Of a stretch of DNA of 64,000 nt, positions 25,304-33,956 are shown in pieces. The notes under the pieces are model-generated. The model worked only from the letters and a program-made list of their open reading frames with translations. It was not told where the DNA came from and searched no databases. Position 1 is the stretch's first letter. Each line of letters opens with the position of its first letter. The position numbers and the translations under genes are program-made. The DNA is from Desulfosporosinus hippei DSM 8344 (GTDB lineage Bacteria; Bacillota; Desulfitobacteriia; Desulfitobacteriales; Desulfitobacteriaceae), in contig NZ_FNCP01000009.1 of NCBI RefSeq assembly GCF_900100785.1, forward strand, positions 62,001-126,000, written 5' to 3'.

Positions 25304-26476
25304 TCACTGAAAAAATACAGAGGTTGTTTTACCTTCGTCTAAAAAGCGTCTAATAATAGCATGGGATTTCAAAGGGTCAACCTTCCAATAACTAATTTCA
25401 TCCTCAATGAGAAAATTCCCCGGTAATGTTTGGGAAATGACTTCTGGATTTTTAAAGTGGCTAAGAATATTGGCTAGTGACCATAGTTCACCGGCTGAAA
25501 GATTTGTTTCCATGGATTTTGTCATTTGGGCAATCAAGGCAGGTAATTTTGGCAGAGTTTTAACTTGTTTCAATTCCTTTACCATTGCTTTAAGAACTGC
25601 CTGCTGACGAGAAGTTCTTGAGATGTCGGCCAAGGCGTCTTGGCGAAACCTGGCATATTGCAAAGCCTGTGTCCCATTTAAGCGCTGAGTTCCTTTTTTA
25701 AGGTTGATAGTTCCATCTTCCTTGTCCCCAGTAACATAATACATATCTTTCTCTACGGTAACGGTGATTCCTCCCAAAGTATCAATCATTTTCTTAAAAC
25801 CGTTGAAATTTGTCAAAACATACCCATCAATGGGCTGACCTGTGATTTCTTCAACTAAGGATTGAGTGGTTATTAGTCCTTTCCCTAAACGAGCTGCTGC
25901 ATTAATTTTTTCCTTACCATAGCCGGGAATATTGACTTGAGTGTCTCTGGGAATAGAAAGCAAAGAGATTTGGCCATTTACCGTGTTGATACTGGCTACC
26001 AGAAGAGTATCAGTGTTACTATATGATTTTTCACCTGGTCTTTGATCAACCCCAACTAAAAGCACCGTGAACTGCTTCTGATTAATGGTAGGGATAGATT
26101 CTTCGATAATTACATCAAGATTATTACCGATATGATCTTGATTTGGAACATCAGAATCGGTAACCTCACTGACAGGATCTGGATTATTCAGTTCATTTTC
26201 ACGAACCTTATTTTCACCTTTGTTATTAGACTCTAATAACCCTTCATTTTTCGTTTCTAAACTATTATATTCCGGTATTGTTTTTTCGTCCCTTCGCAAT
26301 TCCACCTCTGTTTTAGCCAAAGTAAGAGGTGGTCTTTCCAATCCAAAAAACTGTTGAATTGCAAAAAAATCACCCACTACTAGAAGTATACCCAGTAGAA
26401 ATCCGAGAAGTAGTGAGTTTTTGTAGGCCCCGATGACCCGGAAAAGTGTTTTCAAACAATGCTTTTTTTCTTTCAT
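25304..26476 (-). CDS. LytR-CpsA-Psr (LCP) family protein
   Basis: About 390 aa from ATG 26476 (GGAG nine bases upstream; the frame runs on to 26617 but without a proper ribosome site). Short basic N-terminus, one membrane helix (LLLGFLLGILLVVGDFFAI), an unusually long acidic/Asn-rich extracytoplasmic spacer (about residues 55-135), then the LCP domain: LLVGVDQRPGEKSYSNTDTL, LLSIPRDTQVNIPGYG, DGYVLTNFNGF, QALQYARFRQD. These enzymes transfer polyprenyl-linked polymers such as teichoic acids or capsule to peptidoglycan. The spacer could span the wall. Confidence 0.9.
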   Translation of the reverse strand: MKEKKHCLKTLFRVIGAYKNSLLLGFLLGILLVVGDFFAIQQFFGLERPPLTLAKTEVELRRDEKTIPEYNSLETKNEGLLESNNKGENKVRENELNNPDPVSEVTDSDVPNQDHIGNNLDVIIEESIPTINQKQFTVLLVGVDQRPGEKSYSNTDTLLVASINTVNGQISLLSIPRDTQVNIPGYGKEKINAAARLGKGLITTQSLVEEITGQPIDGYVLTNFNGFKKMIDTLGGITVTVEKDMYYVTGDKEDGTINLKKGTQRLNGTQALQYARFRQDALADISRTSRQQAVLKAMVKELKQVKTLPKLPALIAQMTKSMETNLSAGELWSLANILSHFKNPEVISQTLPGNFLIEDEISYWKVDPLKSHAIIRRFLDEGKTTSVFFQ

Positions 26477-26748
26477 CCGAGTCCACTCCAATCTAATCAC
26501 TTTATCCTTAGCATCAAACATTCTCCTCGGAAATATTCTAGATAATCTCAAAAAAATTACAAAAAAAATCCCTTCCCGGGACTTTTTTGTTAAGCTAAAT
26601 CCATTTTCTGTTATCAATTCCCTTTATTCCATATACAGAGTACACCCTCTACATTTTATTTACATATAATACCAGTGATCAAGGCATACCCCATGTGAAT
26701 TAGCGCAATTTCATGCTAAATCTTTTTAGCGAAAGGGGGAGACTAACA

Positions 26749-27174
26749 TTGAATTACGAATACTCCCATGGCCATACACCTGCATTAAGAAGTCCTTGCC
26801 TCTTTCAACAAAACATGATTCGTCCGACTCCCACTTATTACCCCACTCCAAAACCAGCTTCTGCAACAATTAATAGATATAATCCCTATTCTAACCTATA
26901 TCCCCGTTCTAACCTGTATCCCCGTTCCCAATCCCCTTCACCCTACTTTCATTATTCTAACCCTTATAATAATAATTTAACTAGTTATCCCATCTCTTCA
27001 GCGCTTCCATTCTCTTCTTATTCTGTTCCCACTTATTCTTATGCTCCGACGGTTTCATCTAAAGGATTAGTGATTGTTATGATCGCAACCCTTGTATTAG
27101 TTGCTCTTGACTTAGTAATCGTCCGTCCCCAAAAACACAGGTCTGAAGCCTATCAAACGAAATCCAACATCTAA
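26749..27174 (+). CDS. Tyr/Pro/Ser/Asn-rich small membrane protein
   Basis: 141 aa from TTG 26749, chosen because AAAGGGGGA ends eight bases before it; an ATG at 26713 is in frame without a site. The first 100 residues are low-complexity, rich in Tyr, Pro, Ser and Asn, with a tandem NLYPRS repeat and YxP motifs. A single helix follows (KGLVIVMIATLVLVALDLVIV) and then a basic tail. The composition resembles spore-coat or surface-exposed proteins. Monocistronic on the plus strand. No function can be assigned. Confidence 0.62.
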   Translation: MNYEYSHGHTPALRSPCLFQQNMIRPTPTYYPTPKPASATINRYNPYSNLYPRSNLYPRSQSPSPYFHYSNPYNNNLTSYPISSALPFSSYSVPTYSYAPTVSSKGLVIVMIATLVLVALDLVIVRPQKHRSEAYQTKSNI

Positions 27175-27228
27175 GGTGAGCTATCCTCAAATTTCAGCGC
27201 TAATACCAGACAGGGCCAGAGTAAACTC

Positions 27229-28545
27229 CTATCTCTTCAAGTGATCAGGTAAAACATCATTTCTCAATAAATCAGAGTAGGTTTCTTGCCTTACTATTAT
27301 ATCCGCCTGCCCATCCTTAACAAGGATTACCGCCGGTCGTGGCAACCGATTGTAATTTGAAGACATGGAATAATTATAGGCACCTGTAGCGGATACTGCC
27401 AATAAGTCTCCGGCAGTTACTTTAGGTAAATCGATATCCCAAATAAGCATATCCCCTGATTCACAGCACTTTCCTGCAACTGAAACAGATTCTGACACGG
27501 CTTCTTGGGGACGATTAGCCAAAATAGCCTCATAGCGCGCTTGGTAAAGAGAAGGCCTTGGATTATCTGTCATCCCTCCGTCTACTGCAACATATTTTCG
27601 AACTCCGGGAATTTCTTTAATAGAACCGATAGTATACAGGGTTATTCCTGCAGTCCCCACAATCGACCGTCCCGGCTCGATAATAATTTTGGGCCGGGGG
27701 AAATTATGGCTTTTGCAACCATCCTCTAAGGCGGCCTCCACTACTTTAGCATAATCCGCAATTTTTGCAGGCTCATCTCCTGAGGCGTAATAAATTCCGA
27801 ATCCCCCTCCGATGTTTAATTCCTCTAGCAAGCAATTGGTACGACCATAGATATCAGCCATATATTTGATCATGATCTTAACTTCATTTTTAAAGGAAGC
27901 TAATTCGAAAATCTGCGAACCAATATGAGCATGAAGTCCTTTAACCTCGAGATTAGAGGAAGCCAATGCTAAATCAAAGGCACGATCCGCTGTCCCGTCG
28001 GATAGTGTAAAACCAAATTTTGAATCAATCTGGCCCGTCTGAATGTATTCATGAGTATGCGCTTCAATTCCCGGAGTAATACGCAGGAGTACCCTTACTT
28101 GTTGATTCAGCTCTTTAGCTAAATCATTTAGCACACTCATTTCGCCAAAATTATCTATGACAATCCTCCCTACCCCGGATTTAATCGCCATTGACAGCTC
28201 TTCTCGTGATTTGTTATTGCCATGAAAGTAAATATGTTCAGGTGAAAAGTCAGCTTGCAAGGCTGTATAAAGTTCCCCACCAGAGACGACATCTAAACCC
28301 AGACCTTCTTCTTCTATAATCCGGCACATTGCCAAGGTTGAAAAGGCTTTTGAAGCATAAATGACCTCGGTATTATCCATACCTTTAACAAAATAACTAT
28401 GATATTCTTTACAAATTTTCCGGATATGAACTTCATCCACTACATATAAAGGGGTTCCGAATTGTTTAGCAAGTTCTACTGTATCACATCCACCAATTTC
28501 TAGATGACCCTGCCGATTTACAACTTGTGTTCCATGCAGCCTCAA
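27229..28545 (-). CDS. lysA: Diaminopimelate decarboxylase
   Basis: 438 aa fold-type III PLP enzyme. The PLP lysine lies in VIYASKAFSTLA, the glycine loop in ELNIGGGFGIYY, EPGRSIVG binds phosphate, and GKCCESGDML supplies the active-site Cys at the dimer interface. Converts meso-DAP to lysine. TTG start behind GGAGGAAAAAGC. In Bacillus lysA directly follows spoVAF; here three activase-type genes separate them. Confidence 0.95.
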   Translation of the reverse strand: MRLHGTQVVNRQGHLEIGGCDTVELAKQFGTPLYVVDEVHIRKICKEYHSYFVKGMDNTEVIYASKAFSTLAMCRIIEEEGLGLDVVSGGELYTALQADFSPEHIYFHGNNKSREELSMAIKSGVGRIVIDNFGEMSVLNDLAKELNQQVRVLLRITPGIEAHTHEYIQTGQIDSKFGFTLSDGTADRAFDLALASSNLEVKGLHAHIGSQIFELASFKNEVKIMIKYMADIYGRTNCLLEELNIGGGFGIYYASGDEPAKIADYAKVVEAALEDGCKSHNFPRPKIIIEPGRSIVGTAGITLYTIGSIKEIPGVRKYVAVDGGMTDNPRPSLYQARYEAILANRPQEAVSESVSVAGKCCESGDMLIWDIDLPKVTAGDLLAVSATGAYNYSMSSNYNRLPRPAVILVKDGQADIIVRQETYSDLLRNDVLPDHLKR

Positions 28546-28594
28546 GCTTTTTCCTCCTCATCTATCTATCCACTTATGTCAGCAAAATAAAAAC

Positions 28595-28621
28595 GGCAAC
28601 AGAAGGAGGTCTTCTGTTACC
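28595..28621 (-). terminator. Terminator after the activase cluster
   Basis: 11-bp stem with one G-U/mismatch (arms 28595-28605 and 28611-28621), 5-nt loop, followed on the minus strand by GTTTTTATTTTG. Lies between the activase gene and lysA. Confidence 0.8.
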
Positions 28622-28708
28622 TATTCACATCTCTACCACACCTCTAGGAGAATGAGGCATATAAAATTTGATTAATAATATCAGACTTATATGACAGTGT
28701 CAATTTGA

Positions 28709-29737
28709 TTACGCACCTCGCTGCTCTTCTTTAGTTTCTTCTCCTCTAGTGCCCGGACTAGGTACTCCTACAACAGACCACTTGCCGCATCGGTCTCCCC
28801 ATCTGGCTAAGCTCTTTCCATCTTGGGCAATCTCAACGACTTCACAGCGGTTTGCACATCCTTTACAATCAAAGCTTTTCGCTTGAAACTGTGTATCACC
28901 TAAGTTCAAGCCACGAAATTGAGTTCTGATGTCTTGCCGCAGTCCAACTTTTTCCTGAGCCAGGTATGCTGCACCTAGTGCGCCCATCACATTGTAATTT
29001 TCAGGCACTATGATGGATTGACCCAGCTCTTCTTCAAAGGCTTTGCAGATACCAGGGTTAGCTGCTACACCCCCTTGAAAAAAAATAGGACCGCGGATCT
29101 CTTTGTTTTTTCCGACATTATTTAAATAGTTTCTAACCATGGCCTGACAGAGACCAGCCAGGATATCTGGTAAGGAGTGCCCGAGCTGCTGTTTATGAAT
29201 CATATCCGATTCTGCAAAAACAGAACAGCGTCCGGCGATACGAACAGGATTTTTTGCTTCAAGGGCCAAATGTCCAAACTCTTCAATCTTTATACCCAGG
29301 CGCGATGCTTGTTGATCCAGAAAGGAACCAGTACCCGCTGCACAAACCGTGTTCATCGCAAAATCAGAAACGACACCATCTCTGAGAATAATTATCTTCG
29401 AATCCTGTCCGCCGATTTCAAGAATTGTTTGTACTTGGGGATTAACTCGGGAAGCAGCAACGGCATGGGCAGTGATCTCGTTTTTAATAACATCAGCACC
29501 TAATAATGTCGCCGCAAGCTGTCGGGCACTACCCGTTGTTCCTACTCCAATAATTTCTGCTGACTTTCCGATTTTTGATCTTAGAAGTCTAATCCCCTCT
29601 TGAATGATTTGCATAGGACGCCCTTGTGTTCTTAGATAAAGTGATTCTTTCACGGTATTGTCCTGGCCCAGTAGGACTATATTTGTACTGACCGATCCAA
29701 CGTCAACACCAAGAAAGTATTTATCATCCCCCAACAC
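28709..29737 (-). CDS. BadF/BadG/HgdC-type acyl-CoA dehydratase activase (ASKHA ATPase)
   Basis: 342 aa. Phosphate-1 motif LGVDVGSVSTNIVLL, GVGTTGSARQLAATL, and the two Cys that hold the bridging [4Fe-4S] cluster in the dimer: NTVCAAGTGSFLDQQ and AGRCSVFAESD. C-terminal extra Cys group FDCKGCANRCEVVE. Such proteins use ATP to drive a low-potential electron into a partner (2-hydroxyacyl-CoA dehydratase, benzoyl-CoA reductase or a double-cubane protein). GTG start; overlaps the upstream HgdB-like gene by 14 bp. The two neighbours are the likely partners. Confidence 0.9.
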   Translation of the reverse strand: MLGDDKYFLGVDVGSVSTNIVLLGQDNTVKESLYLRTQGRPMQIIQEGIRLLRSKIGKSAEIIGVGTTGSARQLAATLLGADVIKNEITAHAVAASRVNPQVQTILEIGGQDSKIIILRDGVVSDFAMNTVCAAGTGSFLDQQASRLGIKIEEFGHLALEAKNPVRIAGRCSVFAESDMIHKQQLGHSLPDILAGLCQAMVRNYLNNVGKNKEIRGPIFFQGGVAANPGICKAFEEELGQSIIVPENYNVMGALGAAYLAQEKVGLRQDIRTQFRGLNLGDTQFQAKSFDCKGCANRCEVVEIAQDGKSLARWGDRCGKWSVVGVPSPGTRGEETKEEQRGA

Positions 29738-30863
29738 TTAACACTCCTTCTCTTGTTTGAATGCTTTCCTGAAGTAGCCGGGCCCTTTCGAGCATGTCTA
29801 CATACGCTTCCAAGCGAGTTTGTATGCCAGCATGCCCGGTATGCTCATCTACAATCAGAGTCATAATTGGTATTTTATAAGCATCTTGTACTTTGGGCAG
29901 TACGCTGGCGGCAACAATTTCAGGCATGCACGATAACGGAAAAACTTGAATGATTCCATCATACCCTTCTCGAGCAAATTTAACTGCTGCCCCTACTGTT
30001 TCAATACCATGCCCCCCGACAAAATGCGGTAAAAATGGTTTAGCATGTTTAGGATAAGATTTAATTGATCGATAACCCGGTGCTAATCCTCGAAAAATAT
30101 GGTTTCCTACCCATCCTGAAAGATAAATTGAACGGTCTACTTCCACCCCTAAACGCCCTAATTCTTCTTCAATACCCACTGAACTGAACGGATCAAGTAT
30201 TGTATAGATTTCACCAATAATACCTATTCGCAAGGGTTTAACACTCTCCGTGTTAAGTCCCTCTTGGCGTTCTCGAATACTCTCTTGCACCCAAGCTACT
30301 GTATCTTTAACTCTCTTTTCCGTCATAGCCTGAACCAGCTGCTCTTTAGCTTTTTCATATAACTTTTCTGTAAGTGCGGGGTTAGAAAGCCGCGGTCTGG
30401 CCGCATGAATCAAATCTTCAACTCTGTCTAAGGCAACACTCTTTAAATAAGCAAATCGCATAGCCATTAAGATTTTAGCCCAAGAATTTTTCGTCCCAGC
30501 CAGAAAACGAATCCGTTTAGCCAACCCTAGCAAACTTCCATCAGGTGGTTCCAGAGTGACTACTTCGTAGTTATACCCAGAATCAATAAGGATTTGGCGT
30601 TCAACTTCCCCATAGTAGCCAAACCTACAAGGCCCGATTCCACCTGTGATTACAATCGTATCTGCCCCTTCATTGGCTGCTTCAATATAGTTTCCCAGAT
30701 TTAATTTTAAAGGCAAGCATGCTGATTCCGGAGATAATTTGGTTCCTAAATTCAAAGTCCGTTTACTATTAAAAGGCGGAACCACTACTTCTACATTCAA
30801 TGATTCAAAGAGCGTTTGAATCACTATCCAGGCATTCCCCATATGTGGAAACGTAACCTTCAT
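29724..30863 (-). CDS. HgdB-like acyl-CoA dehydratase activase-related protein (DUF2229 type)
   Basis: 379 aa from ATG 30863, behind AGGAGGAGGGGCC; the frame is open to 30938 but that part overlaps the upstream gene. Cys at positions fitting cluster binding: SACLPLKLNLGNY, GGIGPCRFGYYGE, FPLSCMPEIVAASVLP. The C-terminal DEHTGHAGIQTRLEAYVDML motif is shared with the 30805-31920 protein, so the two are paralogues. Probably an electron-accepting partner for the ATPase encoded downstream. Substrate unknown. Confidence 0.82.
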   Translation of the reverse strand: MKVTFPHMGNAWIVIQTLFESLNVEVVVPPFNSKRTLNLGTKLSPESACLPLKLNLGNYIEAANEGADTIVITGGIGPCRFGYYGEVERQILIDSGYNYEVVTLEPPDGSLLGLAKRIRFLAGTKNSWAKILMAMRFAYLKSVALDRVEDLIHAARPRLSNPALTEKLYEKAKEQLVQAMTEKRVKDTVAWVQESIRERQEGLNTESVKPLRIGIIGEIYTILDPFSSVGIEEELGRLGVEVDRSIYLSGWVGNHIFRGLAPGYRSIKSYPKHAKPFLPHFVGGHGIETVGAAVKFAREGYDGIIQVFPLSCMPEIVAASVLPKVQDAYKIPIMTLIVDEHTGHAGIQTRLEAYVDMLERARLLQESIQTREGVLSVGG

Positions 30864-31920
30864 GGCCCCTCCTCCTTTCGACCATATCCAAAAAGGCTTC
30901 CAGCCGAGTAACCAAACCAGCCTCGCCACTGTGTTCATCCAGGGTAATTAACATATATGGCTTATGTTTCTCCCGTGCTTTTCGTGAAACTAATTCTTGG
31001 ATTATTGAGTCTGTTCCACAACCAAAACATGTAAGATAAATAATTCCATCGACCCTTTGATCCTGTGCATATTTATTACCCGCTCCAAAAATTTGCTTAG
31101 AGTGACTCCAAAATATTTTCTTTCGTAACCCGGACAGATGACCTTCAATATCTTCTTGTCGAACATTTTGGACTAATTCCACATCTACCTTTTCATGAAG
31201 TTTTCTAAGTAGGTTTAAGTTGGCATAGGATTCGTGAGTTAAATAGGAATGCCCAACTAAGGCAATTCTCAAGCGGTCGGATTTCTCCCCTACTGGTAAA
31301 TTCTGCTTTTCAGCTTTATCGCTGGTCAATGGAATTATTGAGATCATCCGTTCTTTCCAGGTAAGAGGGGCAGAGGATTTACTACTTTCAGTGGAATCCC
31401 ATGAAGCAGACTCAATTTTATTAAGGCTGTCTTCAAAATCCCACTCTGCCCCCATAGAGTTTTGATATTTTTTTTGCCACTCCATTCCTTTGTTAAAAGC
31501 CTGTCGGATCTCAGCTTTGCTTTTGCCCAATTGTTCGGTCAAGACCTCCAGATCCTTTAAAACCTGACGTTTACTATTACGCCAATTCAATGTAACTGTT
31601 AAGACTGACTGGCCCTCAGGAACTGCCGGTAGCACGCTTTCCGGAATACCCAGAAATTTCGGGCAAGTGTAAGTATCCGCTTCTACACTAACCATTCGAG
31701 GCAGGAAAATATAGTCAACATCTTCTAAAGCTTGAATATGCCCAGCTAAAATTTTAAGCGGTAAACATGTTTCATCACTTGCTTTCTTTAGACCTTGGTT
31801 CATAATCTCCCGATGTGTGGGCGGTGATATCACTAGCTCAATGTCTAAACTATGGAAAAAGCCAGACCAAAATGGGAAGTAATCAAAATAATACAAGGCC
31901 CGAGGAAAACCAATTTTCAC
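30805..31920 (-). CDS. HgdB-like acyl-CoA dehydratase activase-related protein (DUF2229 type), paralogue
   Basis: 371 aa. MKIGFPRALYYFDYFPFW and ETCLPLKILAGHIQALED are typical of DUF2229 proteins. Additional Cys in TYTCPKFLGIP and YLTCFGCGTDSII; the end carries DEHSGEAGLVTRLEAFLDM. The middle (about 125-220) is variable and charged. GTG start with AAAGGA ten bases upstream. Its 3' end overlaps the start of its paralogue by 59 bp, indicating co-translation. In other clostridia this domain is fused to two activase domains; here three separate genes do the same job. Reaction unknown. Confidence 0.82.
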   Translation of the reverse strand: MKIGFPRALYYFDYFPFWSGFFHSLDIELVISPPTHREIMNQGLKKASDETCLPLKILAGHIQALEDVDYIFLPRMVSVEADTYTCPKFLGIPESVLPAVPEGQSVLTVTLNWRNSKRQVLKDLEVLTEQLGKSKAEIRQAFNKGMEWQKKYQNSMGAEWDFEDSLNKIESASWDSTESSKSSAPLTWKERMISIIPLTSDKAEKQNLPVGEKSDRLRIALVGHSYLTHESYANLNLLRKLHEKVDVELVQNVRQEDIEGHLSGLRKKIFWSHSKQIFGAGNKYAQDQRVDGIIYLTCFGCGTDSIIQELVSRKAREKHKPYMLITLDEHSGEAGLVTRLEAFLDMVERRRGHEGYVSTYGECLDSDSNAL

Positions 31921-32016
31921 TAAACTTGCATCCTTTCATATTTCCATCCAGTTTAATAATTCTCAAACGTTATGGCCTCCTTCGAGACCCCAGGACTCCT
32001 GAACCTCGTTCCTCCG

Positions 32017-33495
32017 TTACGGTTGCCGATCTTTGTCTTGTGGCTTTAGAATACTTGGGCGTTGATTTTTGAGTGTAACTGGCGACCGTACTAAAATCCC
32101 CTTCATTGCTTTGGCATCAAAAGGCAGGAGAGGCCAAAGATAAGGTACGCCAAAGGATTTTGTCCGCCATAAGAGGAAAAATACTGCAGCAGCTCCAATC
32201 CCAAAGCCAATATAGCTGAAAAGCCCCGTTGTAATGATCATAAACAATCGCGACAAGCGATTGGCAAGACCTAGTTCATAGCTGGGTGTAGCAAATGTCC
32301 CCACAGATACGATAGCAATATACATCACAACTTCCGGTGAAAACAGACCGACTTTAACCGCAATATCGCCAAGCATAAACGCAGCAATCAAACCTAAAGC
32401 TGTTCCTAATGGACCCGGAGTATGTATTGTACCTAAGCGGAGTAGATCTACGCCAAGCTCTGCCAGTACTACTTGAACAAACAAGGAAACCTTCGCTTGC
32501 TCCGTTACACCAATGAACTGAAGCCCTTCTGGCAGTAACTGTGGATTCATAGCTGCAGCTAACCAAAGAGGCAAAAGAAAAAGAGCTGCAAAGATTCCCG
32601 CAAATCGTACCCAACGAAGATATGCCCCTACTATCGGTTCTTGCCGATATTCTTCGGCATGCTGAACATGGCTCCAAAAAGTCGACGGTGCAATAATCAC
32701 TGATGGAGAAGTATCAACAATGATGACAACATATCCTTCAAGCAAATGAATAGCTGCCACATCCGGGCGTTCCGTATAACGAACTCGGGGATAAGGATTC
32801 CAGAATTTGCTTCCCAAAATAAACTCTTCAACGCTCTTTTCAGCCATCGGAATCCCATCAATTTTGATTCCCTGGATGTCTTTTTGGATTTTTTCTACCA
32901 TATCTAAGTTGGTGATATCTTCAATATAGGCCAGACATACATCTGTCTTTGATCGTCCTCCCACCTGGACTAACTTCATGCGCAGTTTAGGATCTCTTAA
33001 ACGTCGGCGTACTAAGGCGGTATTCATGACAAGGGTCTCTGTAAATCCATCTCGACTTCCCCGAGTCACACGCTCGATATCCGGTTCCTGAGGGGTTCGG
33101 CCAGGATATGATCTGGCATCTACAATAATTGCTTTATCTTGTCCCTCGACAAAGATCGCCATTGGCCCCGACAAAATAAAATAGAGTACTTTGTCCATGG
33201 TTGGCGCTTCAGAAACTTGAAGATTGACAATGCGTCCCTTAACTAATTTTTCGAGAGCATTTACGACAAGGTCAGAGCGTTCTAAGTCTATTAAAGCATC
33301 AATTATTAGGCTGGCTACCTGCGAATTCACCATACCGTTAACAGAATAAATCGCAACTTTTTTACCACCAATGGACATTTCCCTGAGCACGATATCAAAA
33401 CAATCCGGAACTCCTAATTCCCGATTTAAAAAATCAACGTTCTCTTGATAGTTCTTATTCACCGGAATATTCTTTTCGCTGGAATTATTGTCCAT
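32017..33495 (-). CDS. spoVAF: Spore germination protein SpoVAF (GerA-type)
   Basis: 492 aa from ATG 33495 (GGGGGGAG nine bases upstream; a TTG at 33504 is closer to the site and less likely). The GerA/SpoVAF domain shows VNSQVASLIIDALIDLERSD, GPMAIFVEGQDKAIIVDARS, RGSRDGFTETLVMNTALVRR and PYPRVRYTERPD. Several C-terminal membrane segments follow. SpoVAF sits in the inner spore membrane and works with the SpoVA channel in Ca-DPA release at germination. Last gene of the spoVA operon. Confidence 0.93.
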   Translation of the reverse strand: MDNNSSEKNIPVNKNYQENVDFLNRELGVPDCFDIVLREMSIGGKKVAIYSVNGMVNSQVASLIIDALIDLERSDLVVNALEKLVKGRIVNLQVSEAPTMDKVLYFILSGPMAIFVEGQDKAIIVDARSYPGRTPQEPDIERVTRGSRDGFTETLVMNTALVRRRLRDPKLRMKLVQVGGRSKTDVCLAYIEDITNLDMVEKIQKDIQGIKIDGIPMAEKSVEEFILGSKFWNPYPRVRYTERPDVAAIHLLEGYVVIIVDTSPSVIIAPSTFWSHVQHAEEYRQEPIVGAYLRWVRFAGIFAALFLLPLWLAAAMNPQLLPEGLQFIGVTEQAKVSLFVQVVLAELGVDLLRLGTIHTPGPLGTALGLIAAFMLGDIAVKVGLFSPEVVMYIAIVSVGTFATPSYELGLANRLSRLFMIITTGLFSYIGFGIGAAAVFFLLWRTKSFGVPYLWPLLPFDAKAMKGILVRSPVTLKNQRPSILKPQDKDRQP

Positions 33496-33576
33496 ACTAT
33501 TCAACTCCCCCCTAAGCGTGGTTCGTAGTTCGTATCTCAGTTGCTAGTAGTTTCGACAGGTTAAAGGATATTTTTG

Positions 33577-33939
33577 TTATCCTTTGGGTTTGAAGGTCAC
33601 TGACATCAAGTAGCCGAAAAATACAGCTGCAGCTATTCCTACAGCTGTTGCTTCAACTCCCCCGGAGAATGCTCCCATTATCCCCCGTTTCTCAACTGCT
33701 TCCATGGCTCCTTTGGCTAATGAATAACCAAAACCAGACAAAGGAATCGAGGCTCCCGCTCCTCCGATTTTCATTAAGGGCTCGTATAGCCCCAATGCTC
33801 CTAAGATTGCTCCGCCAGAGACAAAAGATACTAACACATGGGCTGGAGTAAATGAGGGTTTGGTAAGATCCATAAGAAGCTGACCTATAACACAAATTGT
33901 TCCACCGACTAGAAAAGCCGGAATAATCATATCAAACAT
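33577..33939 (-). CDS. spoVAE: Stage V sporulation protein AE (SpoVAEb type)
   Basis: 120 aa, about four membrane segments. Features: GGTICVIGQLLMDLTK near residue 12, GLYEPLMKIGGAGASIPLSG, and FSGGVEATAVGIAAAVFFGY. Part of the SpoVA inner-membrane channel that moves dipicolinic acid into and out of the spore core. Paralogue of SpoVAC within the operon. Confidence 0.94.
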   Translation of the reverse strand: MFDMIIPAFLVGGTICVIGQLLMDLTKPSFTPAHVLVSFVSGGAILGALGLYEPLMKIGGAGASIPLSGFGYSLAKGAMEAVEKRGIMGAFSGGVEATAVGIAAAVFFGYLMSVTFKPKG

Positions 33940-33956
33940 ACCTTAGATCCTTTCTT

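Noticed and set aside
31921-32016. Hairpin CCGTTACGG and CAGGA/TCCTG near the spoVAF stop as a terminator
   Set aside because: Stems are too short, loops too small and there is no U-tract.
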